A DNA stretch of 29,092 bases, taken from NCBI GenBank assembly GCA_964653025.1, contig CAZZBZ010000044.1:1-29092 (forward strand), in the 5' to 3' direction. Both the position numbers and the translations under genes were made by a program. The stretch comes from JABWAM01 sp964653025. GTDB taxonomy: Bacteria > Verrucomicrobiota > Verrucomicrobiia > JABWAM01. Below, one piece after another: positions 1 through 8,290 of the stretch. The notes under the pieces were generated by a model. That model worked only from the letters and a program-made list of their open reading frames with translations, made no database searches and was not told the DNA's origin. Position 1 is the first letter of the stretch; every line of letters starts with the position of its first letter.

Positions 1-1
1 C

Positions 2-685
2 CTGGTTCCGGTGGCCATGGGCGGGGTGTGTGTGGTCATGGCAATTTCACGGGGTGGTCTGCTTGCCCTCGCTTTCGGCCTTACCAATAGTCTGCTCTTG
101 CTTCTGCCGAGGAACTTCTCTGTGAAGAACTGGGTGCTGGTCATCATCGGCGTGATCGGCGGCATGGCGATCATGGGGAAAGCCGCGAACACCCTGATGG
201 CCAGGTTCGTCGGCGAGCAGGACGTCAAGTCGGACATGGAGTACCGCAGTCTCTACAACACACAGGCCAAGCTCATGGCGCGCGAGCACTTCTTCGGGGT
301 GGGACTGGGTAATTTCTCGGCGTGGTCGTTCGAGAAGTATGCCGCCGAACTGGACGAGGATTTTCCGCCGGGTACCCCCCCGCATAACATCTGGTTTCTT
401 ATTTTAGGAGAAACCGGCTATCTCGGGGTCTTTGCCTTCTTCCTGATCTGGGCGCGGTTCTACTCCCTCACATTTCCGCTTCTGCTAAAGGGGAAAAACT
501 CGCTGATGCTCACGGGGGTCATTGCCGGCACGTGTGCCACGCTTGCGGGCCAGGTCCAGAACATGCTGCAACTCGGCTTCCGCCAGAGCCCCCTTTACTT
601 CCTGAACCACATTTGCCTCGGCATGGCCGTCGCGGGTTGGTACTACCTGAAGCCATCGCGAGAGGCCTTGCCCCGGAAATCATGA
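2..685 (+). CDS. O-antigen ligase / WaaL-type polysaccharide ligase, C-terminal part (5' end outside window)
   Basis: The frame is open from base 2, so the gene begins upstream and only about 227 C-terminal residues are visible. The product is a polytopic inner-membrane protein. Hydrophobic helices flank a large loop carrying the typical Wzy_C/O-antigen-ligase signature: an Arg-containing segment, then REHFFGVGLGNF, then PPHNIWFLILGETGYLG, where the HN and the following helix are family landmarks. Such enzymes move an undecaprenyl-linked glycan to an acceptor in the periplasm, or polymerise it (Wzy); the two cannot be told apart from this fragment. The stop overlaps the next start as ATGA, implying translational coupling and membership of the polysaccharide operon. 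Family assignment is good; the acceptor is unknown. Confidence 0.85.
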   Translation: MVPVAMGGVCVVMAISRGGLLALAFGLTNSLLLLLPRNFSVKNWVLVIIGVIGGMAIMGKAANTLMARFVGEQDVKSDMEYRSLYNTQAKLMAREHFFGVGLGNFSAWSFEKYAAELDEDFPPGTPPHNIWFLILGETGYLGVFAFFLIWARFYSLTFPLLLKGKNSLMLTGVIAGTCATLAGQVQNMLQLGFRQSPLYFLNHICLGMAVAGWYYLKPSREALPRKS

Positions 686-2070
686 ACGGCCAGCAATACC
701 TCAATTTTGTCACCGAACGTCGGAGCACACGGCTGTTCCAGCGCCGACCGGTGCCTCGGGAAACGATCGAGCGCATCGTTTCCTCCGCCATCCAGGCACC
801 CACCTCCTGCAACCGCCAGCTTTGGCATTTTGTCCTCGTTACCGAGGACGAGGCGAAGATCCGCCTCTGCGAGATGAGCGATGCGCAGCAGTCCTACCTG
901 TACGACGCCCCGGTCGTTGTGGCAATTTTTTACGACACGAGCCTGGAAACGAGGAACCCGTGCAGCACCGCCCAGGTCACTGTGGGAATGGCCGCCTACG
1001 GACTCCTCCTCGCGGCCGAGGCGGAAGGAGTCGGGGCGATCTACCTCGGAGGAATCCGCAACCCGAAGGGGGCGGCACGGGCGCTCGGTGCGCCGCCGGG
1101 TTGGCAGAACTTCGGTTTCGTCTGCATGGGATTCCGAGCCGACGATCCGCCCGCCCCCCACGCGAGACCCGTTGCCGACGTGATCAGTTGGAACCATTTC
1201 GACCGGCCCCTGAAGCGTTTTCACCAGGACATTCGCCCGCATCTCTGGTCGCTCGAACAGCTTGCCGACTTTCGTGACAAGCTCCTCTGGTACAAGGGAA
1301 TCGCCATCGATGGACGGACCCTTCATGTGGACCCGGATGCCCGCTTTTCCGCGAAGTTCCAATATCTTGTCGGACGCCTCGGGATGCTCGCCGCAACCCG
1401 TCAGAAGCCCGTCCTCCTCGACGTGATGTCATGCAACGGCGACCTCCTACTGCAAACCATCCACGCGCTCGGGGACCGGGCCGGGGCGATCTACGCGTGG
1501 GATCTCACACCGGGCATCGGGGACTACATCCACCAGCGTTTTTGCGGCCTGTTCTCGCAGCCGCGTTATCGCTACCTCCAGAATGCCGATCCGTCCCAGG
1601 TTCACATTCCCCTCCCGGATGCGTCCGTGGACCTGGTGACCTGCTACGAGCGGCTCGACCAGTTCGAGGATCCCGCGCCGTTGCTGGCGGAGATCGCGCG
1701 CGTCATGCGCCCCGGTGCCCGCGCGATCGTCGCCGTCTCGGGAAGGTTTTACCCTCACATGTACCGATACCGCCGCATGCGCCAGAAAAACTATGCGCTT
1801 GGGAGAAACTGGAACCGGGGGCCGGAACGGAAGTTCGAGCCGCATCAGATTTTGGGCTTTTTCTCGGGGGCGGGTCTCCGCGTCGAACGGATGCGGGGGT
1901 TTCAGCCGGTTGGGGTGAAGGCGGCGCATGTGGCGGAGGGGCTCTGCCACCGCATCGGGCTCCATTCGTTGGGGGACTGGTTCGGCGACCTCGCTCCCCG
2001 TCTCATGATCACCGCGGGCATCACGCGTCCGCTCAGCAGCAGCCTTGTCTATGAACTCGCCCGGGACTGA
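682..2070 (+). CDS. Nitroreductase-family / methyltransferase-like fusion protein
   Basis: The 462-residue protein starts at the ATG in the ATGA overlap with the ligase; longer in-frame starts upstream would lie inside that gene. Residues about 5-175 form a nitroreductase (FMN-binding) domain: ERRSTRLF near the N-terminus, APTSCNRQLWHF at 39-50, and a GVGAIYLGG segment near 117-124. Residues about 225-420 resemble a class I SAM methyltransferase, with an acidic strand end at D274 and a DLVTCYERLDQFEDP segment at 317-331. Its glycine loop is degenerate, VLLDVMSCNGD at 244-254 rather than the usual DxGCGxG, so SAM binding is uncertain. Nitroreductase homologues are known from polysaccharide loci that also carry pyruvyl transferases, as here. 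A role in modifying a sugar or lipid precursor is inference. Confidence 0.75.
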   Translation: MNGQQYLNFVTERRSTRLFQRRPVPRETIERIVSSAIQAPTSCNRQLWHFVLVTEDEAKIRLCEMSDAQQSYLYDAPVVVAIFYDTSLETRNPCSTAQVTVGMAAYGLLLAAEAEGVGAIYLGGIRNPKGAARALGAPPGWQNFGFVCMGFRADDPPAPHARPVADVISWNHFDRPLKRFHQDIRPHLWSLEQLADFRDKLLWYKGIAIDGRTLHVDPDARFSAKFQYLVGRLGMLAATRQKPVLLDVMSCNGDLLLQTIHALGDRAGAIYAWDLTPGIGDYIHQRFCGLFSQPRYRYLQNADPSQVHIPLPDASVDLVTCYERLDQFEDPAPLLAEIARVMRPGARAIVAVSGRFYPHMYRYRRMRQKNYALGRNWNRGPERKFEPHQILGFFSGAGLRVERMRGFQPVGVKAAHVAEGLCHRIGLHSLGDWFGDLAPRLMITAGITRPLSSSLVYELARD

Positions 2071-3337
2071 CCCCACTCTTCTCGCGCGGACCGTTGCGGG
2101 CCTGGAGGCCTGGCTCGCAGGCGTTGCCGTCCAAGGGGGCGGCCTCGGGGGGCCGACGATCGGGCTTCGTGGGGCGGGTCTCATGTTCTGCGGCGAGGGC
2201 TTCGACTGGCGCGTCGAGGCGATGCTCGATGCACGGAGCGCGCTATTTGCCGCGACCGGGGAGGAGCGTCACCTCGACGGGATTTCCGCGGACCTTGAGC
2301 GCCTCGCGGGCGCACAGCTTCTCAATGGGAAGTTCCGAAACTCGTGGTTCGATGCGAACCCGTTCGAGGGAGGTATGCCCCACGAGCCAGCCGTGCTCGC
2401 GGCGGGTTTTCGTGCGCTGCGGGTGCTGGAGAAGGGGGCCAGGAAGCCGCCCTCCTCCTTCCTGCCTGCGGCAGAGCGTTATCTTTTCGGCCACATGCTG
2501 AAGTGGCTCTGGAACCACGCGACCCACACCTTCAAAGACTGGGAGATTACCGACTTCGAGCGTTATTCCAGCGCGAGCGCCGCTGCGGGAGTGGAGTTGA
2601 TGATCGAGTGGATCCGCCGCTGCGGCGATTTTCCCGATTCGGAGTACCACATCCGCTCGGCGGCCCGGTCCATTCTCGCTTTGCAGGACCCGCTTGGGGC
2701 GTTGGAGGGCGCGGTGCACCCCTCGAACCGGGGTCCCGGAGGGGTGAGCCCCTTTCTCGCAGCCCGTTGCCTCCCGGCGCTGCGTCTCGCGGCCGACCAC
2801 CTGCGCGAGGAGGAGTTTCGTGGTGCCGCGGATCGGCTTGCCGGATGGATCTTTCGCCAGGCGCTGTCGGGCGGGGGTTTCCCCCGTCTCGTCTATGAGC
2901 ATCGTTCGCCGGGCCTCCGACCCATGTTCACGGGTACCGTGGCAGGACTCCTCCACGACGCGCGGCGCGCCGGCTTCGGGAGCGCCGCACAGTTCGCCCC
3001 GCACATCGCCTGGCTTGTGGCACGAAGGATGCCGACCGGCGCGCTTCGCAACGGGGAGGGGTTTGGACGGATCTGGCGGACGCCCTCGCGTCCGGATTGG
3101 AGGGATGTGCTGCCGGTCCATGCCTGGCAGGCGATGGTGCTCGCGTTCCTGGCACCGGGCGCAGTGAAGGGCGCGGTGGCGGAAGTCGCCCCGGTCGAGC
3201 GGATGCCCGTGACGGTCGGCCTGCGCCGCGCGCGCTACAGCGAGGACGCGGCGAGGATCGCCGTGGAGTTGGAGGGCGGGCGCCCGGTTTACCTGTGGCG
3301 CAAGGGTGCCGACTGGGCGGAGTGCTGCGAGCCATGA
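2051..3337 (+). CDS. Unidentified helical protein of the polysaccharide operon (possible alpha/alpha-toroid fold)
   Basis: The product is 428 residues from the ATG at 2051; a TTG two codons earlier is an alternative. It overlaps the preceding gene by 20 bases and runs into the flippase gene through ATGA, so it is clearly part of the operon. There is no signal peptide or membrane helix. The sequence is rich in amphipathic helices with repeated Ala/Leu/Arg blocks and aromatic-glycine loops, such as GGKFRNSWFD-like and GGGFPRLVYEH-like turns. This resembles the helical-hairpin barrels of six-hairpin glycosidases and related toroids. I cannot assign a family, and no catalytic residues are identifiable. 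A role in processing or sensing a glycan intermediate is only inferred from context. Confidence 0.7.
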   Translation: MNSPGTDPTLLARTVAGLEAWLAGVAVQGGGLGGPTIGLRGAGLMFCGEGFDWRVEAMLDARSALFAATGEERHLDGISADLERLAGAQLLNGKFRNSWFDANPFEGGMPHEPAVLAAGFRALRVLEKGARKPPSSFLPAAERYLFGHMLKWLWNHATHTFKDWEITDFERYSSASAAAGVELMIEWIRRCGDFPDSEYHIRSAARSILALQDPLGALEGAVHPSNRGPGGVSPFLAARCLPALRLAADHLREEEFRGAADRLAGWIFRQALSGGGFPRLVYEHRSPGLRPMFTGTVAGLLHDARRAGFGSAAQFAPHIAWLVARRMPTGALRNGEGFGRIWRTPSRPDWRDVLPVHAWQAMVLAFLAPGAVKGAVAEVAPVERMPVTVGLRRARYSEDAARIAVELEGGRPVYLWRKGADWAECCEP

Positions 3338-4881
3338 CGGCCCCCATCGAGAAGGCGGCCGGCGCGCCGATCTTCGCGCGCGGGGCGATGGGCGGGGTGC
3401 CGTGGATGGTGGCTTCGAAGTTCATTCTATTCTTCGTATACTTTGGCATCTCGGTGATCACGGTCCGCCTTCTCGGGCCGGAAAAATACGGGGTCTACAG
3501 CCTCTGCAAGAGCATGGCTGAGTTCGGGGTGCTTCTCGGCGCGCTGGGGCTGAATACCGCGTTGATCCGTTTCATCCCGGAACTTGTCGTGCAGACGAAT
3601 CGCGCGGGGCTGCGCCGCCTGCTCTGGAAGGCGGGGGTCTTGCAGGTCGTGGCGGTACTTCTCGCGACCGGGGGATTGGTCGCCGCCGCCCCGCTGCTGG
3701 ACCGCGCGTTCGGCGTGCGCTTCGGGTGGCTCCTCCCCATCGTCGGGCTGCTCTCGGCCGCGCTCCTGAGCAAGGACTTCTTCAATGACACGCTCACCGC
3801 GCTCTTCGAGGTGCGGAAGGTGGTCTTCCTTTCGCTGGCGCAGGGCGTCCTCTGGCTCGGCCTCCTCCTCTGGGTGCGCGCAAACCGTCCCGGGGTCGCC
3901 GAGGTGATACTGGCCCACTCCTTCTCGATCCTCCTCGTCTCCGCTTTCGCGGGATGGGTCCTCATCCGCCATATTGAGGAGCTGCGCTGGCGTTCCCCGT
4001 CCCAGGGAGTTGGGAAGGAGCGAGTTCTCCGCTTCGCGATCCCCTCCTTCCTCAATAACCTCGCTCGCGCGGTAATGCTTCGCTACTCGGAGATCTTTTT
4101 CCTCGGCGCGTTCTGGGGAGCTCAGGTTGCGGGGATTTACGATCTGGGCTGCTCCGCGCCGTTCCTCGCGATCACCTTCATCCCGATGGCGGTCCAGACC
4201 CTCCTCTCGGCCGGATTCTCGGAAGCGCACAGCCGCGATCCCTCGTGCCTCCCGAGACTCGTGGATTTCTCCTACAAGTTTCTCGTCCTCCTCGCGGTTC
4301 CCGTCGCGGTGTTCGGCGTCTTCTTCGCCCCAAGGGCGATGGTGCTCATCTACGGGGAGGCGATGCGCGACGCCGGCCCCGTGGCCTCGATCTTCTGTGT
4401 CCTTCACATGATGCCGCTCATCTCCATGCCGCTCTCGATGGCGATCATGGCGCGCGAGAAAGTCCTTGCGATGCTCCCGCTCATGCTTCTCCAGGTGGCG
4501 ATGAACCTTGCCCTCGACGCGATCCTTATCCCGACCTGGGGCCTGAAGGGCGCGGTGGCCGCGGTGGCCCTCACCTTCGTCCTCACGATCCCGGTCCGCC
4601 TGCGCGCCGTGAAGCGCCTCGTTGGAGGAATCTGGTTCCCCACCGGCTTCCTGCTGCGGCTTCTTGTGCCGTGCCTCCTGCTCGCGGGGGCGCTGCGGTG
4701 GCTCGCTCCGACTCCCGGGCTGCCGATGCTCCTCGCGCTTGCGGTTGCCTACGCCCTTCTCCTTGTCGCCGCCATCCGCGCCTTCGGCCTCATCCGCGAG
4801 GCGGACGTGGTTGCCGCCCGCGAACTCGGTTTCTCCCGCCTCAACCGCGCCCTCGACCTCCTCCTCGGCGCCCGCGCCTGA
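3334..4881 (+). CDS. Polysaccharide flippase, Wzx/MATE-like (MOP superfamily)
   Basis: The 515-residue protein starts at the ATG in the ATGA overlap with the preceding stop. The N-terminal segment KFILFFVYFGISVITVRLLGPEKYGVYSL is the classic opening of Wzx-type lipid-linked oligosaccharide flippases: first helix, then the LGPxxYGxY turn. About 12-14 hydrophobic segments follow along the whole length, with short charged cytoplasmic loops. It would flip undecaprenyl-pyrophosphate-linked repeat units across the inner membrane and supply the ligase or polymerase at the window start. The size is at the usual upper range of the family. There is no sign of truncation. Confidence 0.88.
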   Translation: MTAPIEKAAGAPIFARGAMGGVPWMVASKFILFFVYFGISVITVRLLGPEKYGVYSLCKSMAEFGVLLGALGLNTALIRFIPELVVQTNRAGLRRLLWKAGVLQVVAVLLATGGLVAAAPLLDRAFGVRFGWLLPIVGLLSAALLSKDFFNDTLTALFEVRKVVFLSLAQGVLWLGLLLWVRANRPGVAEVILAHSFSILLVSAFAGWVLIRHIEELRWRSPSQGVGKERVLRFAIPSFLNNLARAVMLRYSEIFFLGAFWGAQVAGIYDLGCSAPFLAITFIPMAVQTLLSAGFSEAHSRDPSCLPRLVDFSYKFLVLLAVPVAVFGVFFAPRAMVLIYGEAMRDAGPVASIFCVLHMMPLISMPLSMAIMAREKVLAMLPLMLLQVAMNLALDAILIPTWGLKGAVAAVALTFVLTIPVRLRAVKRLVGGIWFPTGFLLRLLVPCLLLAGALRWLAPTPGLPMLLALAVAYALLLVAAIRAFGLIREADVVAARELGFSRLNRALDLLLGARA

Positions 4882-4977
4882 CCGTCTCAAGCCTGCGCAC
4901 CTCCCGCGTTGCCTCCGGGCGCGCCGAGGGTTATCTTCACCCGCGTTCCCTCCTTCGCGAGGTTAAACTGGCCACTC

Positions 4978-6186
4978 ATGCGCATCCTGATCGGCGGCGT
5001 CCCTTTCGGACGCAATAACGTTGGCGACGAGGCCATTCTCGAGTGCGTCGTCCGCATTGTGAGGGAGGCATGTCCTGGCGTGGAACTCACCGTGAGTACC
5101 GACGACGGCCCTGCCACCGCCACGCGCCTTGGAGTGAAGACCGTCGAGCTTTTCGGCTTCGAGCCTCCGTACCGCCGCTGCCGCATGGAGCAGGAGATCG
5201 CGGCCCACGAGGTCTTTGTTTGGGGAGGGGCGACGGGGCTTTCGGACTACCCGGAGATTCCCACGGAGATGCTACGGATCGCACAGCGCGCGGGGCGGCG
5301 CACGGTGATGTGGGCCGTTGGGATGAACGATGTGCTCAATCCCGCGAAGTATCGCCTCGGCGGGAGGCGTCGGAGCCTGCTTGCCTTTGCGGGGCGCCTG
5401 ACCGGCGGAATGTGGGATGCCGTGGCGTGGAGGGAACAGGCGATGGAGCGCCGTGCGCGCGCTCGCATCGCCGGGGCGCTGAAGGCGTGCGACCTCGTCG
5501 TGGTTCGTGACCCGGCGAGTGCGGAGGAACTCCGTCGCTGCGGGGTGCAGCGCGAGGTGATAGTGGGTTCGGATTCGGCGCTCGAACTCAACCCGGTCCC
5601 GTGGGAGTCCGTGCGGCTCACCCCGGAGGCGCGGCGTTTTCTCGATCAACCGGGCCCGAAGGTGGGCGTCTGCATCTCCGCACAACGGAAGATCGCAAAC
5701 CTCGGGGAGGTCGCCGGTCTTCTCGACTCGGTCGTGGAGCGCGAGGGAGCCTCCGTGGTCTTCATCCCGATGAACCCGCTCACCGACGCGAAGCTCATGG
5801 CCGGCCTGCGCGACGCGATGAAGCGCACGGAGCGCGCGTGCGTGATGGAGGGGCGTTTCGACCCGCGTGAGATTCTCGCGGTGGCGTCACGGATGGACGT
5901 GATCGCCAGCAGCCGCCTGCACCTGTTGATTTTCGCCTCGATCGTTCACGTGCCGATCGTGGGGATCAGCCGCGGATCGAAGGTGGACGCCTTCCTCGAT
6001 CCTTTTGGACGGCGCTCCGTCGGTTCGACGGAGAACTGCGACTTTGGGCGGTTGCGCTCGGAGATCTCGCAACTCCTCCGTGAGCGGCCCGCCTACGAAG
6101 TCACAAGTCGCAAGGTGCGGGCGGAACTTCTGGGCCGCTTGGATGTGGCGAAGCGGCGACTCGCCGAAACCCTGGCCCCACGATGA
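4978..6186 (+). CDS. Polysaccharide pyruvyl transferase family protein
   Basis: The product is 402 residues from the ATG at 4978. The frame is open further upstream, but MRILIGGVPFGRNNVGDEAILE is the canonical N-terminus of the family (GxxNxGDEA loop), so this start is preferred. Other family features are a central basic region, an SDSALEL-like segment, and a C-terminal SRLHLLIFASIVHVPIVGIS block matching the conserved SxRxH..I.A...P region. The enzyme is a cytoplasmic transferase that places a ketal-linked pyruvate from phosphoenolpyruvate on a sugar, or a relative of one. It follows the flippase after 96 bases, the only sizeable gap in the operon, and overlaps the next gene by ATGA. No clear Shine-Dalgarno sequence precedes it. 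Confidence 0.85.
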   Translation: MRILIGGVPFGRNNVGDEAILECVVRIVREACPGVELTVSTDDGPATATRLGVKTVELFGFEPPYRRCRMEQEIAAHEVFVWGGATGLSDYPEIPTEMLRIAQRAGRRTVMWAVGMNDVLNPAKYRLGGRRRSLLAFAGRLTGGMWDAVAWREQAMERRARARIAGALKACDLVVVRDPASAEELRRCGVQREVIVGSDSALELNPVPWESVRLTPEARRFLDQPGPKVGVCISAQRKIANLGEVAGLLDSVVEREGASVVFIPMNPLTDAKLMAGLRDAMKRTERACVMEGRFDPREILAVASRMDVIASSRLHLLIFASIVHVPIVGISRGSKVDAFLDPFGRRSVGSTENCDFGRLRSEISQLLRERPAYEVTSRKVRAELLGRLDVAKRRLAETLAPR

Positions 6187-7439
6187 ACCCGATCGGCTGC
6201 GTGGCGCACGTGATGCGGCGGTTTACCCTCGAAAAGTGGGGGGGCACGGAGACCGTCGTTTTCCAGCTTTCGCGGGAGTTTGAGACGCGCGGGATTCGCA
6301 GCCCGATCCATTGCACGAGCATGCTCTCGCGGCCCGGTGCGGAACGCGTGGGCCCCGTCCAGGTGAACCGCCATCGCTACACACTCCCGTGGTTTGGCTT
6401 GAGCGAGGAGAACCGGAGGGACCTTATCTTGAAAGGGGGCAGCCCGCTGGCGCCCGGGGTGCTATGGTCGCTGTTGCGCGAGCCTGGGTTGCAGGTGATT
6501 CACGCGCATGTCCAGAAGCGTCTCGGCGGGATGGCACGGACCGCCGCCCGGATCCGCGGGATCCCGTACGTGGTCTCGATTCACGGCGGTCACTTCTCCA
6601 CCCCAGCGGAGCAGACGGAGAAAATGACGGAGCCCTTCCGCGGGAAGGCGGAGTGGGGGAAGGCTTTTGGTTGGCTCCTTGGCTCGCGTCAGGTGCTGGA
6701 GGACGCGGCCGCGATCCTCTGCGTCGGAAAGTTGGAGACTGAGCTCATGCGGGAGAGACTCCCCTCCAAGCGCGTGGAGTATGTTCCCAACGGGGTTCGT
6801 GCGATGGATTTTCGGGGGGCTACGCCGACGCTCTTCCGCGAACGGTACGCCCTGCCACCGGGGGACCCGCTGGTTCTCTGCGTCTCGCGGATCGATTTTC
6901 AAAAGAATCAACTCCTGCTCGTGCGGGCGTTCGCCCGCTTCGCGGTGAACCATCCCACCCACCGACTGGTCCTCATCGGGCCGGTGACGGTCGAGGATTA
7001 CCGCCGCAAGATCGAGGAGGAGGCGCGGCGGCAGGGAGTTGCGGAGCGGCTGCTGCTGGTTCCCGGACTGAAACCGGGAGACCCCGTGCTTTCCTCCGCC
7101 TATGCCGCCGCCCAGATGTTTGTTTTGCCGAGCGCACACGAGCCTTTCGGGATCGTCGTGCTGGAGGCCTGGGCGGCGGGGGCGCCGGTCGCCGCGAGCC
7201 GCGTCGGGGGGATTCCCGGCTTCGTCGAGGATGGCGCCGACGCGCTGCTTTTTGAACCCGGCTCCGAGGCAGAGCTCGTGGATCGCATGACCCGCCTTGC
7301 GGCGGACCCTTCCCTTCGCGACCGCCTCAGGGAACGCGCAGGGGCGCGGGTGGAAAAGGAGTTTGACTGGTCCGGCATCGCCTCGCGGGTGCTGGAGATC
7401 TATGCCGAATGCGTGGCCGCGCACCGGAAGCAGCCATGA
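6183..7439 (+). CDS. Glycosyltransferase family 4 (GT-B fold)
   Basis: The 418-residue protein starts in the ATGA overlap with the pyruvyl transferase. The N-terminal Rossmann half contains WGGTETVVFQLSREF, the glycine-rich acceptor-side loop, and VIHAHVQKR. The C-terminal half contains VEYVPNGV, LCVSRIDFQKNQ and the E-x7-E motif EPFGIVVLEAWAAG, which are diagnostic for GT4 retaining enzymes. It transfers a nucleotide-activated sugar to the growing lipid-linked repeat unit at the cytoplasmic face. Donor and acceptor cannot be read from the sequence. It ends in an ATGA overlap with the next glycosyltransferase gene, so the two are probably made in a fixed ratio. Confidence 0.9.
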   Translation: MNPIGCVAHVMRRFTLEKWGGTETVVFQLSREFETRGIRSPIHCTSMLSRPGAERVGPVQVNRHRYTLPWFGLSEENRRDLILKGGSPLAPGVLWSLLREPGLQVIHAHVQKRLGGMARTAARIRGIPYVVSIHGGHFSTPAEQTEKMTEPFRGKAEWGKAFGWLLGSRQVLEDAAAILCVGKLETELMRERLPSKRVEYVPNGVRAMDFRGATPTLFRERYALPPGDPLVLCVSRIDFQKNQLLLVRAFARFAVNHPTHRLVLIGPVTVEDYRRKIEEEARRQGVAERLLLVPGLKPGDPVLSSAYAAAQMFVLPSAHEPFGIVVLEAWAAGAPVAASRVGGIPGFVEDGADALLFEPGSEAELVDRMTRLAADPSLRDRLRERAGARVEKEFDWSGIASRVLEIYAECVAAHRKQP

Positions 7440-8290
7440 CCGCCTCCCGTCAGATCGCCGTGGTCATGCGCTCGATGAACGAGCAGCCGCACACGCGGCG
7501 GGCGCTCGAGATGCTCATGCGCCAGACGGCGAAGGATTTCACCCTCTACAACGTGGACTCCGGGTCCACGGATGGGACGCTCGAAGTCGTGCGCGAGTTC
7601 AACCGCGACCGGGTGCGGACCATCGCGCCGAAGGACTATATCCCCGGGAAGGTTCTCAACGAAATGGTAGCGGCGGCCCCCGAGTCGGTGGTCGTCCTCC
7701 TCAACGCGGATGCGGTGCCGCTCGACGGGCGGTGGCTGGACCGTCTCGTGGCGCCGATCCTTGGCGGCGAGGCGGATGCCACGATGAGCCGTCAGGTCGC
7801 GCGCGCAGACGCCCATTTCGTGGTGGCCTACGACTACGAGCGGGCCTACGACCCCGTGAACCTCAAGGAGGAGAACGAGGACTTCTTTTCCGCGGTGGCC
7901 TGCGCGTTCCGCCGCTCGCTCTGGGAGCAGACCCCGTTCTACACCGAGGGCTACGCTGAGGATCTTCTCTGGGCGCGGGAATGCCGCCGGAAGGGAGCGA
8001 GGTTTCGCCTCGTGATGGATTCCGTGGTCGAGCACTCGCATAACTACAGCCTCGAGTCCCTGCGACGAAAGAAATACCGCCACGGCCTCGCCTATGCGCG
8101 GAGCTACGGGCAGCGGCCGCAACCCCTGCGCCAGGCGTATGCCTGCACTCGGGAGATCATCCGCGACCTGATCGCGGCCCTGCGGCGCGGCCGCTGGGGA
8201 TCCATCCCGTACAACCTCCGTTACCGGTGGGTGATCCACCGTGCGATCTACGACGGGCTGCGCGACGCCACGAAGGAAGCAAAACCGTGA
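7436..8290 (+). CDS. Glycosyltransferase family 2 (rhamnosyltransferase-like)
   Basis: The 284-residue protein starts at the ATG within ATGA; an in-frame GTG nine codons earlier lies inside the previous gene. The GT-A features are IAVVMRSMNE at the N-terminus, NVDSGSTDGTLEVV (nucleotide-binding Asp), VVLLNADAVP (DxD-like metal site) and YTEGYAEDLLWARE (the ED catalytic-base motif). A basic C-terminal helical tail may contact the membrane. The layout resembles rhamnosyltransferases, but the donor sugar is not certain. It overlaps the next gene by GTGA. Confidence 0.88.
   Translation: MTASRQIAVVMRSMNEQPHTRRALEMLMRQTAKDFTLYNVDSGSTDGTLEVVREFNRDRVRTIAPKDYIPGKVLNEMVAAAPESVVVLLNADAVPLDGRWLDRLVAPILGGEADATMSRQVARADAHFVVAYDYERAYDPVNLKEENEDFFSAVACAFRRSLWEQTPFYTEGYAEDLLWARECRRKGARFRLVMDSVVEHSHNYSLESLRRKKYRHGLAYARSYGQRPQPLRQAYACTREIIRDLIAALRRGRWGSIPYNLRYRWVIHRAIYDGLRDATKEAKP

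Noticed and set aside
3427..4890. 487-codon minus-strand frame opposite the flippase
   Set aside because: Extremely Arg/Glu/His-rich translation, as expected from the reverse of a membrane-protein gene; no start signal or homology.
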